In this document: piece by piece, positions 1 through 7,283 of the stretch
Numbering within the stretch: the stretch's first letter is position 1
How the letters are laid out: the number at the start of each line of letters is the position of its first letter
Source of the DNA: Arthrobacter globiformis
GTDB taxonomy: Bacteria; Actinomycetota; Actinomycetes; Actinomycetales; Micrococcaceae
Assembly: GCF_003261175.1 (NCBI RefSeq)
Contig: NZ_QLNP01000066.1
Location: forward strand, 1-48,281
Length of the DNA stretch: 48,281 nt
Direction: 5' to 3'
The notes under the pieces: generated by a model
What the model was told of the DNA's origin: nothing
Seen by the model: only the letters and a program-made list of their open reading frames with translations
Databases searched by the model: none
Position numbers and translations under genes: made by a program

Positions 1-1
1 C

Positions 2-451
2 ATCCTCGCCTGGGCCGACGGCGGCGGCACAGGCGTCGCCAACCTCGGCCAACCCTGCCCCAAACACCACCGGCTGAAACACGCCACGGCCTGGCAACCG
101 GTCGGCGCTACCCGGGACGCCCCGCCCGGCTGGATCTCGCCGACGGGCCGGTCCTACCAGGCCGAGTACCAGGACTGGGAACCACCCACCTGGCCAGAAC
201 CACCACCCGCCCAGAACTGGCGAGACCCATCACCCGGTGAGGACTGGCCAGAGCCACCGGAGCGACCCGATCCACCGAACTGGCCCGAGGAACCCGATAG
301 CTTTGAATGGTTCGACGACTTTTCAGGGCCCGGACCTTTGGATGCCCTCGAGGACCTCGACGGGGTCGGCTGCCCGATGTCTGTCGACGGCCCTGAACCA
401 CCACTGCCTCTGGATCCCTGGCCCCACTGGGCATCATCCACAGCAGCGTAG
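2..451 (+). CDS. HNH endonuclease / DUF222 (13E12-type) protein, C-terminal part
   Basis: Only the last 149 codons are present; the gene enters from the left edge. The first residues, ILAWADGG followed by NL and PCPKHHRLKH, are the second half of an HNH nuclease core; the catalytic first His is probably the codon cut at base 1. The following W..SPTGRSYQ stretch is typical of the C-terminus of the actinobacterial DUF222/HNH (13E12 repeat) proteins. After it comes a tail of about 90 residues rich in Pro, Trp, Asp and Glu, with WPEPP-like units and low complexity. These proteins are multicopy in Arthrobacter-type genomes and their role is not settled (possible mobile-element or nuclease function). 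Family assignment is good; function is inference. Confidence 0.8.
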   Translation: MLAWADGGGTGVANLGQPCPKHHRLKHATAWQPVGATRDAPPGWISPTGRSYQAEYQDWEPPTWPEPPPAQNWRDPSPGEDWPEPPERPDPPNWPEEPDSFEWFDDFSGPGPLDALEDLDGVGCPMSVDGPEPPLPLDPWPHWASSTAA

Positions 452-566
452 GAACACGCCTGGCTGCACCCCGCGGCCGTTGGGGCACCCACAGCTGCCC
501 ACTTGTCATGGCTAGCAGAGCCTGCCCGCCGGTAGTACAGTCTCCCCACCGAGCAAGGAGGCTCCC

Positions 567-752
567 ATGTCCATGCAAGTCCACCACGTCGCCCAGTTGG
601 ACCGGGATGTGGCCGAGGAAGTCACGAAATGGATGAAGTACCTGAAAGGGCAGGTGACCAGCGTCCAGTTCCTCACCACCACAGTCCCCGATCCCAAGGA
701 GCCGGAGAAGTGGCGCGTGCAATACGAGGCCTACATCACCTACCAGCGGTAG
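567..752 (+). CDS. Small 61-aa protein, unknown function
   Basis: A strong ribosome-binding site AAGGAGG (555-561) lies 5 nt before ATG, which makes this a credible gene despite its size. The product has 61 residues, no signal peptide and no membrane segment. It has an acidic/amphipathic N-terminal half (DRDVAEEVTKWMKYL), then alternating hydrophobic and polar residues ending YEAYITYQR, which suggests one helix followed by strands. The length and the EEV...W...VQF...Y.AYI.Y pattern faintly recall the Cse60-like small-protein family, but I cannot confirm homology. It sits 115 bp after the HNH gene on the same strand and may be its cargo or an independent gene. Function unknown. Confidence 0.6.
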   Translation: MSMQVHHVAQLDRDVAEEVTKWMKYLKGQVTSVQFLTTTVPDPKEPEKWRVQYEAYITYQR

Positions 753-823
753 TGGCGCTATCCGCATGGCGCAATCCACATAGGGCATGACGGGACTGTC
801 GGGAAGGCTGGCCCTTTCCTACC

Positions 824-1915
824 GTGGTGGATATGTCACGCCGGACCGCTGGAGCCTCAGCCAGCGCTCAGGCGCGCCTTGGTGAGGGGCGCCCAGGCGC
901 GGGGCGCTCCGCGCGACGTGGCTCCGTGGGGGAGAGGGCAACAGATGGGCGGGCGGCCAGACGGCTGGCAGCCACGCTCGGGCCGCCGGCCAAGCCCGGC
1001 CTTCCCTGCGATGAAGAGAAGGATCTGTTGCCGGGCGGTGACCGCGCGGGGCTACTGGAGACGGGAACGGGAGGCGGCTTCGCCTACGGCCGGCAGGCCG
1101 GTTCCACCGGGTCTGCGGTGTCCGGCGAAGTGGCCGAACCGAGGTTCCGCTGGCGCCTGGGCATCCGTGCCGCGGCATTGATGTGCGTGCTGTCGCTGAT
1201 TACCGGAGCCTTCCTTTGGTGGCAGGTGGCCGCCAACGGTCCTGTTGTCCTTCCGCTCAGCTCAGTCACCCACGACTCTGCGGGAAAAACGGTTGCCAGC
1301 ACACACGGTCCGGAGGGCAACGACCCGGAGAGCAGCAGCCCGGACCATGACGGCACCGTTAACAGTGGACCGGACAGTGACCGGAAGGCCGCTGACGGCA
1401 AAGACGGAAGCGGGTCGGCGGCCGGGATCGTCGTAGTGCACGTCGCCGGAGCGGTGAAGAAGGCCGGTGTGGTCCGGCTACCGCGGGGAAGCAGGCTACA
1501 TGAGGCCGTCGCCGCCGCCGGGGGCGCCAGCCCCGAGGGCGATCTCGACCGACTCAACCTCGCCTCGCCACTGGAAGACGGCCAGAAAATCTATGTACCG
1601 GGCCGCGGCGAGCCAGCATCGGATGGCACGTCCGGTGCCGCGCAAGCGGACAAATCCGGAGCGTTAGGAGCGGGCGCTGCCGAAGCCGATGGAACCGGAG
1701 GGCCTGCGGGCGGCGGTGCCGGCGGCAAGATTAACCTCAACACCGCCACCGTGGAAGAACTCGGTGAGCTGCCGAGGGTCGGCCCGGTGCTGGCCCAGCG
1801 CATCGTCGACTGGCGCACGCAGCAGGGCCCCTTCAAGTCACCGGAGGAACTGGACGCCGTCGACGGAGTCGGCCCCAAAATGCTGGAAACGTTGCTTCCG
1901 CTGGTGACCGTCTGA
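824..1915 (+). CDS. comEA: ComEA-like DNA-binding competence protein
   Basis: 363-aa protein with a basic, disordered N-terminus of about 110 residues, one membrane segment (about 113-134, LMCVLSLITGAFLWW), a spacer rich in Ser/Asp/Gly, an SLBB domain (about 201-262, VVHVAGAVKKAGVVRLPRGS) and a C-terminal tandem helix-hairpin-helix domain (about 303-361, INLNTATVEELGELPRVG and DGVGPKMLETL). This is the ComEA layout: a membrane-anchored receptor that binds double-stranded DNA outside the membrane and passes it to ComEC. The start is uncertain: GTG 824, GTG 827 and ATG 833 are in frame and none has a clear Shine-Dalgarno sequence. The stop lies one base before the comEC start, so the two are co-transcribed. 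Whether natural transformation works here is unknown. Confidence 0.88.
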   Translation: MVDMSRRTAGASASAQARLGEGRPGAGRSARRGSVGERATDGRAARRLAATLGPPAKPGLPCDEEKDLLPGGDRAGLLETGTGGGFAYGRQAGSTGSAVSGEVAEPRFRWRLGIRAAALMCVLSLITGAFLWWQVAANGPVVLPLSSVTHDSAGKTVASTHGPEGNDPESSSPDHDGTVNSGPDSDRKAADGKDGSGSAAGIVVVHVAGAVKKAGVVRLPRGSRLHEAVAAAGGASPEGDLDRLNLASPLEDGQKIYVPGRGEPASDGTSGAAQADKSGALGAGAAEADGTGGPAGGGAGGKINLNTATVEELGELPRVGPVLAQRIVDWRTQQGPFKSPEELDAVDGVGPKMLETLLPLVTV

Positions 1916-1916
1916 C

Positions 1917-3863
1917 ATGGATAGCAGGAACGAACGCGTGCCCAGCCGGTGGCAGCGCTATGTCCAGGCGGCCGTGGATTTCCCAAGGCTCGACTCCACA
2001 CAGGGTGGAAATCTCTCCGGCGATTCCCCCGCTGCTGATTCCCTGCCGTCACAGCCTCCGGACTGGCCCCGTCCCGCGAGTGCCCTCAGCCGGAAGGTGC
2101 GCGCTGACATCCGCCGTCGTCTGCTGCCGGACGGACAGGACGTGGCCGCAACCGAACCGAACCGGCGCCGGACCGACCTTCGCCTTGCCCCGGCCGCACT
2201 GCTGGTGTGGGCAGCCACCGTCGCCGGGCCGTGGCTGACGCCGGGCATCCTCCTGATTGTGTGGGGCAGCCTCGCCGCGTCCGCCGGAGTGCTGCTCGCC
2301 GCGCTTCTGCGGAGGAAGAAAACCGCAGGACGCTGGCGGCGCAGTTTCCTGACCACCCTGACGGCAGCACTCATGCTTGCCGCGGCATCGACTGCCCATT
2401 CGGCTGTGTCGTCGTCCCAGCGCCACGACGAGCAGGTGTCAGAACTCATCGCCGCGGGTGCATCAGCGGTGGCGGAAGCCGAAATCACCGGGGCGCCCCG
2501 TGCCCTCAAGACGCCCGGCCCCTCCGGGCGCGCCGAACGCTGGTCGGTGGCCGCGGCGGTCCGGACCCTGACGTCCGGCGGCCAGGTGATGCACGCGCAT
2601 CTGCCGGTGGTCATCATCGGCGGCCAGGAGTGGCAGCACACCGGCACCGGCCAGTTGCTCCGGGTCAGCGGAAAGCTCCGGCCTCCGGACCCGGGCCGGG
2701 TGGAGGCGGCGATCCTGACGGCGTCATCACCGCCCGTCCAGCTCGCAGCATCAGAAAATTGGCAGCAGGCGCCTGCCGCCTTGGGCAAACGGTTCGCCTC
2801 AGCCGCTGCGTGGCTGGCCCCCGACGCGAGGGGCCTCCTCCCGGGCATGGTCACGGGCGACACCGGCGGCCTGAGCGAGGAGCTCGAGACGGCCATGAAA
2901 AGCGTGGGCCTGACTCACCTGACAGCCGTGTCCGGCGCCAACTGCAGCCTGATACTCGGCGCTCTGCTGTTGGCGGCACGCTCGTTGCGCCTGGCCAGAC
3001 TTCCGGCCGCAGCCATCGCCCTCGCAGGCCTCGGCTTGTTCGTCCTCATGGTTGGTCCCGACGCGAGCGTGCTCAGGGCATCGCTGATGGGTGCGATTGC
3101 TTTGGCATCCCTGGCAGGCGGCCGGGCCGGCCGCGGATTGAGCTTCCTATGCCTGGCCGTGATTGCGTTGCTGCTTGTGGCGCCGGAACTGGGTGTCAGC
3201 TTTGGCTTCCTGCTCTCGGTCCTGGCCACCCTCGGGATCATTGTGCTGGGCCGCCGCATCATGGGCTGGTTCCCGCCGAGCGTACCGCGCTGGGCGGCGG
3301 CAGCTGTTGCTGTTCCCCTGTCGGCCCAAGTGCTGTGCGGCCCCGTCATTGTGGTGCTGCAGCCACAATTTGCCACCTACTCGCTGCTGGCCAACGTGCT
3401 TGTTGCCCCACTCGTGGCACCCGTCACCATCCTGGGCACCGCGGCCGTGGCGCTCCTGCCCCTCGTGCCATGGCTGGCGGCGGCACTGATCGGCGTGGCC
3501 GGGTTCTTTGCCGGTGGTGTGGCAGCCATCGCGCGGTTCATGGCTGGTCTTCCGGGTTCCGCGCCGCCCTGGCCGGAGGGCGTGTTCGGGTTGCTGACCA
3601 TGCTGCTGTTCTCCGCTGTGACTTTGCTCGCCGTGTGGACGGCTGCTCATCCCGCCCGGACCGTCCAGATGGTCTTGACGGCGCACGCCGGCACCGTCCG
3701 CCTCCTTGACCTGCTGCCGGTAGCATCGTCTCGCCGCGGCGGCCCGCGCGACCATGGGAGACTTAGAGTCTGCAATCTGAACTCCGGGAGGAATCACCAG
3801 TGGCCGCTGCCCAGCAACGACCGAAGACGCCGGCAGCCAACTCGGCGACCTGGCGGGACGTAA
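1917..3863 (+). CDS. comEC: ComEC/Rec2-family membrane channel lacking the metallo-beta-lactamase domain
   Basis: 648-aa polytopic membrane protein. Residues about 90-160 hold the first membrane helices, about 160-270 an extracellular OB-like (DUF4131) region, and about 300-590 the competence domain with the conserved LTAVSGANCSLI motif (about 335-346) and many helices. ComEC forms the channel for single-stranded DNA entry. Most full-length homologues end in a metallo-beta-lactamase domain; here the reading frame goes from the last helix directly into about 50 basic, low-complexity residues and no zinc-nuclease motif is seen. The last 64 bases overlap holA in another frame, so the tail looks like read-through into the next gene. 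Start ATG follows the comEA stop directly. Confidence 0.85.
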   Translation: MDSRNERVPSRWQRYVQAAVDFPRLDSTQGGNLSGDSPAADSLPSQPPDWPRPASALSRKVRADIRRRLLPDGQDVAATEPNRRRTDLRLAPAALLVWAATVAGPWLTPGILLIVWGSLAASAGVLLAALLRRKKTAGRWRRSFLTTLTAALMLAAASTAHSAVSSSQRHDEQVSELIAAGASAVAEAEITGAPRALKTPGPSGRAERWSVAAAVRTLTSGGQVMHAHLPVVIIGGQEWQHTGTGQLLRVSGKLRPPDPGRVEAAILTASSPPVQLAASENWQQAPAALGKRFASAAAWLAPDARGLLPGMVTGDTGGLSEELETAMKSVGLTHLTAVSGANCSLILGALLLAARSLRLARLPAAAIALAGLGLFVLMVGPDASVLRASLMGAIALASLAGGRAGRGLSFLCLAVIALLLVAPELGVSFGFLLSVLATLGIIVLGRRIMGWFPPSVPRWAAAAVAVPLSAQVLCGPVIVVLQPQFATYSLLANVLVAPLVAPVTILGTAAVALLPLVPWLAAALIGVAGFFAGGVAAIARFMAGLPGSAPPWPEGVFGLLTMLLFSAVTLLAVWTAAHPARTVQMVLTAHAGTVRLLDLLPVASSRRGGPRDHGRLRVCNLNSGRNHQWPLPSNDRRRRQPTRRPGGT

Positions 3864-4813
3864 CCCCTGCGGCCGTCGTCCTGATCACGGGTCCCGAGGA
3901 GTACCTCGGCATCCGGGCGATGGACCGTGTCCGGACACAGGTACGGGCGGCCTCACCTGACGTGGAAGTCACCAGGCTCGGCGCCGGCGTGTACGAGGCC
4001 GGGGCACTGGCCATGAATGTCAGCCCGTCACTGTTCGGTGAGAACAAGCTGATCGAGGTGGACGGCCTCGAATCGATGAACGATGCCTTCCTGACGGATG
4101 CTTTGAGGTACCTCAAGCACGTGGAACAGGACGCTGTCCTCGTGCTCCGGCACGCAGGCGGAACCCGCGGGAAGAAGCTCCTCGATGCCGTGAAGGCCGG
4201 GGGTTGGCCGAGCGTCGACTGCCAGCCGATGAAGAAGGATGCGGAAAAGACCGCCTTTGTCACGGCGGAGTTCAAGGCTGGCGGCAGGCGGATCACCCCG
4301 GAGGCAGTCCAGTCGCTTGTCAATGCCGTCGGCGCCAACCTGTCTGAACTGGCCGCCGCGTGCAGCCAGCTCATTGCCGACGCCTCCACTGCCGTCGATG
4401 CTGACATGGTCGACCGCTACTACGGCGGAAGGGTGGAGGCCACGGCGTTCAAGGTGGCCGACGCCGCCATGGCAGGCAATGGTCCTGTTGCCCTGTCCAC
4501 ACTCCGGCACGCGCTGGCAACGGGCGCCGATCCGGTACCGCTGGTGGCGGCCCTGGCAGCCAAGCTGCGGACCGTCGCCAAGGTCGCCGGCGCCAAAGGA
4601 TCATCGGCACAGATCGCCAAGCAGCTGGGCATGCAGCCGTGGCTGGTGGAGCAGGCGCAGCGCGACGTCCGGCGGTGGACGCCGGAGGGCCTGGCCCGGT
4701 CTATCCAGGTCACTGCCGAAGCCGATGCCCAGGTCAAAGGACTTTCCCGTGATCCGGTTTACGCGGTCGAACACGCAGTCACGGTCATTGCTTCCGCGGC
4801 CCGCGGCCGTTAG
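3800..4813 (+). CDS. holA: DNA polymerase III delta subunit
   Basis: 337-aa HolA-family protein: an N-terminal ATPase-like fold starting with VLITGPEEYLGIRAMDRV, a middle region with FGENKLIEVDGLE and a helical C-terminal collar domain. Delta opens the beta sliding clamp as part of the clamp loader. GTG 3800 is chosen because GGGAGG (3786-3791) lies 8 nt upstream. The N-terminus is slightly long, with MAAAQQRPKTPAANSATW before the domain. The gene overlaps the comEC tail by 64 bp. The comEA-comEC-holA-rpsT order is conserved in Actinobacteria. A TGGGAGACTTAGAG motif at 3755-3768 may belong to a holA promoter inside the comEC end. Confidence 0.93.
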   Translation: MAAAQQRPKTPAANSATWRDVTPAAVVLITGPEEYLGIRAMDRVRTQVRAASPDVEVTRLGAGVYEAGALAMNVSPSLFGENKLIEVDGLESMNDAFLTDALRYLKHVEQDAVLVLRHAGGTRGKKLLDAVKAGGWPSVDCQPMKKDAEKTAFVTAEFKAGGRRITPEAVQSLVNAVGANLSELAAACSQLIADASTAVDADMVDRYYGGRVEATAFKVADAAMAGNGPVALSTLRHALATGADPVPLVAALAAKLRTVAKVAGAKGSSAQIAKQLGMQPWLVEQAQRDVRRWTPEGLARSIQVTAEADAQVKGLSRDPVYAVEHAVTVIASAARGR

Positions 4814-4891
4814 CGCTTCCGTGGCTTTGCAGGCCCGCACCAGCCTGTAGACCGGGCTGAGCTTGTAGGCTCGGGGTCAAGGGGGTGCGGT

Positions 4892-5938
4892 GTGACTGGT
4901 GATCTGTTGAGCGGTCCGCGAGGGCGCCAGTTCTGCCTGGGCGTTCTCACGGCAACACAACCGGAAATTGGGACCCTGGCTGCCAGAGCGGCGTCATCTC
5001 CCCAGGATCATGGGCTTGCCAGTGAACTGACCGAGGCGCTCCGCAGTCCGGCGACCGTATCGGCTGCTGAATCAGCTAGTGGCCAGGCGCTGCTGGCAGG
5101 CCTTACCGAGGCGGCCGACACCGCGCGGTACTGGCAGCCGCCTGATGAAACCGACGCCCTCCTCGCACAGCCCGCCATCCGGTTGGCTTTGGGCCCGGTC
5201 GCCCTTGCCCTGGCTGATGCCCTAGCCGTGTGGTGGGGCCCCGGGTTCCTGGACCGGGACCGCCAGTGCTTCGTGCAGTGGACTGACGAACGAAAAGGTC
5301 AGCCGCCGGTTCCAGACGGGGCAGCCAGCATGCTGGCCAATTGGAAGGTGGCCGCCCTCGCCGACGAACGCCAGGCTGCCAAACGGCCGGACAGCCCCGC
5401 CGCGAACTGGGGCGGCTGGTGGTGGTCCACGCCTAGACCATCCGAGCTGCTCAGCACCTCCAGAAGCCTGCCGGATCTCGGCGCCATTGGTCTCCTGTTG
5501 GTCGAGGACAGCCTCGGATGGAAGCAGGCAACCGTCTGGCCGCTCGTCCCGCGGCCGGACGCCCGCCTCTACGAAATCGATGGCCCGGCGGCGTGGGCCG
5601 CGCTGGCGGCTCGGTATCCACTGGACGTCAGCCTCTCCAAACGCCACGGCTGGTGGCGGACCACAGGGATCGCCGGTTCCTGGCTGGTTCCGGATTGGTC
5701 TGCTGTTGCTGCCGATTACGACGGCGTCCATCTCACCCTCTGGGGATACCTCACGACCGCCGGGCGCGGGGTGGCCGCGCGGCCGTCCGCCGGATCGTCA
5801 GTTGCAGTGCTTGAGCGGACGGTGCTGGCGGGCTGGAATCCCGACGAGACCTACTGGCTCAACGACGTCCTCACGCCGGGCGCCGCGCCCTCGGACTGGC
5901 GCACCGACGGGTCCGGTCGGTGGTCAAGACTGACTTGA
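4892..5938 (+). CDS. Uncharacterised tryptophan-rich protein
   Basis: 348 aa, not recognised. The GTG start has AAGGGGG (4879-4885) 6 nt upstream, and a possible -10 TAGGCT lies at 4866-4871. The N-terminal 80 residues are Ala/Ser-rich and helical; the rest is strikingly rich in Trp (21 in total, 6 percent), including GGWWWSTPRPSEL, HGWWRTTG and clusters toward the C-terminus. No signal peptide, membrane segment or nucleotide-binding motif is visible, so a soluble cytoplasmic protein is likely. It lies between holA and rpsT and converges on the rpsT terminator. Codon use matches its neighbours, so recent transfer is not indicated. No function can be given. Confidence 0.75.
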   Translation: MTGDLLSGPRGRQFCLGVLTATQPEIGTLAARAASSPQDHGLASELTEALRSPATVSAAESASGQALLAGLTEAADTARYWQPPDETDALLAQPAIRLALGPVALALADALAVWWGPGFLDRDRQCFVQWTDERKGQPPVPDGAASMLANWKVAALADERQAAKRPDSPAANWGGWWWSTPRPSELLSTSRSLPDLGAIGLLLVEDSLGWKQATVWPLVPRPDARLYEIDGPAAWAALAARYPLDVSLSKRHGWWRTTGIAGSWLVPDWSAVAADYDGVHLTLWGYLTTAGRGVAARPSAGSSVAVLERTVLAGWNPDETYWLNDVLTPGAAPSDWRTDGSGRWSRLT

Positions 5939-6035
5939 TCCAGACAGGAGTGGTCAGGAGAAGCGGTCAGCCTCAGCAGCCGGCCCCGGGGGCCGGAAGT
6001 CGAGTCGCGCCGTCGGAAGTCCCGGCGTCGGAAGT

Positions 6036-6072
6036 TAAAAGAGAAGTGGCCGGCACCAATGGTGCCGGCCAC
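6036..6072 (-). terminator. Rho-independent terminator of rpsT
   Basis: Perfect 12-bp inverted repeat GTGGCCGGCACC (6046-6057) / GGTGCCGGCCAC (6061-6072) with an AAT loop. Read on the minus strand it is followed by a T-rich run (TTCTCTTTTAAC), as expected for termination of rpsT. Just beyond it, CGGAAGT occurs three times in about 45 bp (5993-6036), a small repeat of unknown meaning. Confidence 0.88.
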
Positions 6073-6101
6073 AAGCATCAGTTCAGTTGAACTGGAAAAC
6101 C

Positions 6102-6362
6102 TTAGAGTGCGTTGACCTTCTTGGAGATCGCCGACTTGCGGTTTGCAGCGTTGTTCTTGTGCAGAACACCCTTGCTGACAGCCTTGTCCAGCTTACGGCT
6201 GGCAGAAACGAGCGCAGTAGTAGCAGCGTCCTTGTCGGAGGACTCAACAGCGGTGTTGACGGCGCGGATGGCCGTCTTCAGCTCGGACTTGACTGCGTTG
6301 TTGCGCAGGCGAGCCTTTTCGTTGGTCAGGATGCGCTTCTTCTGGGACTTGATATTTGCCAC
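6102..6362 (-). CDS. rpsT: Small ribosomal subunit protein bS20
   Basis: 86-aa S20 protein starting [20 protein letters not shown] and ending AISKKVNAL, lysine-rich and helical, the normal length for the family. It binds 16S rRNA early in 30S assembly. The start codon is GTG, preceded by AAGAGAG in the leader. It is transcribed against holA and the Trp-rich gene and ends at a strong hairpin. A separate, AT-rich patch TAATATTTATA (minus strand, about 6488-6498) about 130 bp upstream is the best candidate promoter region for it. Confidence 0.97.
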   Translation of the reverse strand: MANIKSQKKRILTNEKARLRNNAVKSELKTAIRAVNTAVESSDKDAATTALVSASRKLDKAVSKGVLHKNNAANRKSAISKKVNAL

Positions 6363-6547
6363 GTGTGAACTCTCTTTGTAATGCGGAAATGGTCTAGAGG
6401 GCTTTCAAGCTGGCCTTGACTGAGCGGCGTGGGGATACCTATGGCGGCCAGCCATCAGTGACCGTCGACCTGCACGGACACACAGCTATAAATATTAGCA
6501 GGCCGGGGCCACGTGTGGCCATTCCGGGTGCGGACGGCGCGCCGCAG

Positions 6548-7093
6548 TCATGTCCAGCCGTGCAGCCGACGCAACTCGTCGGCCACCAGCCTGAACTTCT
6601 TCCGGTCCAGCACCGACCCCTCGCGCCGGATGTCGGCCGGATGGATCTGCAGGACGCGGTCCAGCTTTGCCTCGCTGGGGCGGCCCTGCCTGTCCCACGT
6701 CCCTGTGCCGATATCCACGTAGTCACGGCGGCCGCGGGGGTGGCCGTCGTGTTCCTTGCTTGTCAGCATCAGACCCAGCAGGTACCTCCCGTGGCTGCCA
6801 ACCAGGAGAACCGGCCGGTCCTTGCCCCGCGAATGGTCCTCTTCGAAGGGAACCCACGTCCACACGATCTCGCCGGGGTCCGGGCGCCCGTCCGGGGAGG
6901 GGGAGTACTGCAGCGTCGCCGTCCCGGTGAAGTCGCCCGGGTAAGTACCTGTGACGCCGGCCGCGAGCCGCGGCGCGTTTCCGGACCTGCCCCGCGCGGG
7001 CGCCGGCGTTCGGACCGCCGGTTGCCTCAGCACGCCGAGGAAACGGAGCGATGCGCGGACGGCGCCGCTGATGGAGGAGAAGTTCAAAGCCAT
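6548..7093 (-). CDS. PemK/MazF-family toxin-like protein
   Basis: 181 aa. The C-terminal two thirds match the PemK/MazF ribonuclease fold: PGEIVWTWVPFEED, then KDRPVLLVG and YLLGLMLTSKEHD, the arrangement seen in toxins that cleave mRNA. The first 55 residues are a basic, Pro/Gly-rich extension not found in classical MazF (about 110 aa). No small antitoxin gene is present on either side: 190 bp upstream lies the divergent lepA, and downstream is rpsT. It is therefore an orphan or a repurposed domain. The ATG start lacks a strong Shine-Dalgarno sequence. The family call is good; toxicity is unproven. Confidence 0.8.
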   Translation of the reverse strand: MALNFSSISGAVRASLRFLGVLRQPAVRTPAPARGRSGNAPRLAAGVTGTYPGDFTGTATLQYSPSPDGRPDPGEIVWTWVPFEEDHSRGKDRPVLLVGSHGRYLLGLMLTSKEHDGHPRGRRDYVDIGTGTWDRQGRPSEAKLDRVLQIHPADIRREGSVLDRKKFRLVADELRRLHGWT

Positions 7094-7174
7094 GCCGCCA
7101 CCCTACCCGCGCCTACCCGCGCCGCTTTCGGGGTTGCCGGACCTCAGGGTGCGAGGGCGGCGCAAAATGTACTG

Positions 7175-7203
7175 CCCACGCCCGGGACGTGGGAGACTAG
7201 AGG
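7175..7203 (+). promoter_or_regulatory. Possible lepA promoter region with hairpin
   Basis: An inverted repeat CCCACG-CCCGGGA-CGTGGG (7175-7193) is followed directly by AGACTAGAGG. The run TGGGAGACTAGAG resembles TGGGAGACTTAGAG upstream of holA (3755-3768). TAGAGG (7198-7203) could be a -10 element about 80 bp before the lepA start; no clear -35 is visible. Tentative. Confidence 0.35.
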
Positions 7204-7283
7204 TTCAGATATGCGGCAGGCAGCAGGATGGCCAGAGTTCAGCCTGAGCAACGCCGCTGAAATGCCAACAGTAAGGACCCTGC

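Noticed and set aside
6388-6402. ATGGTCTAGAGGGC upstream of rpsT as a DasR-like site
   Set aside because: Only the left half matches the palindrome; no reason to link it to sugar control.
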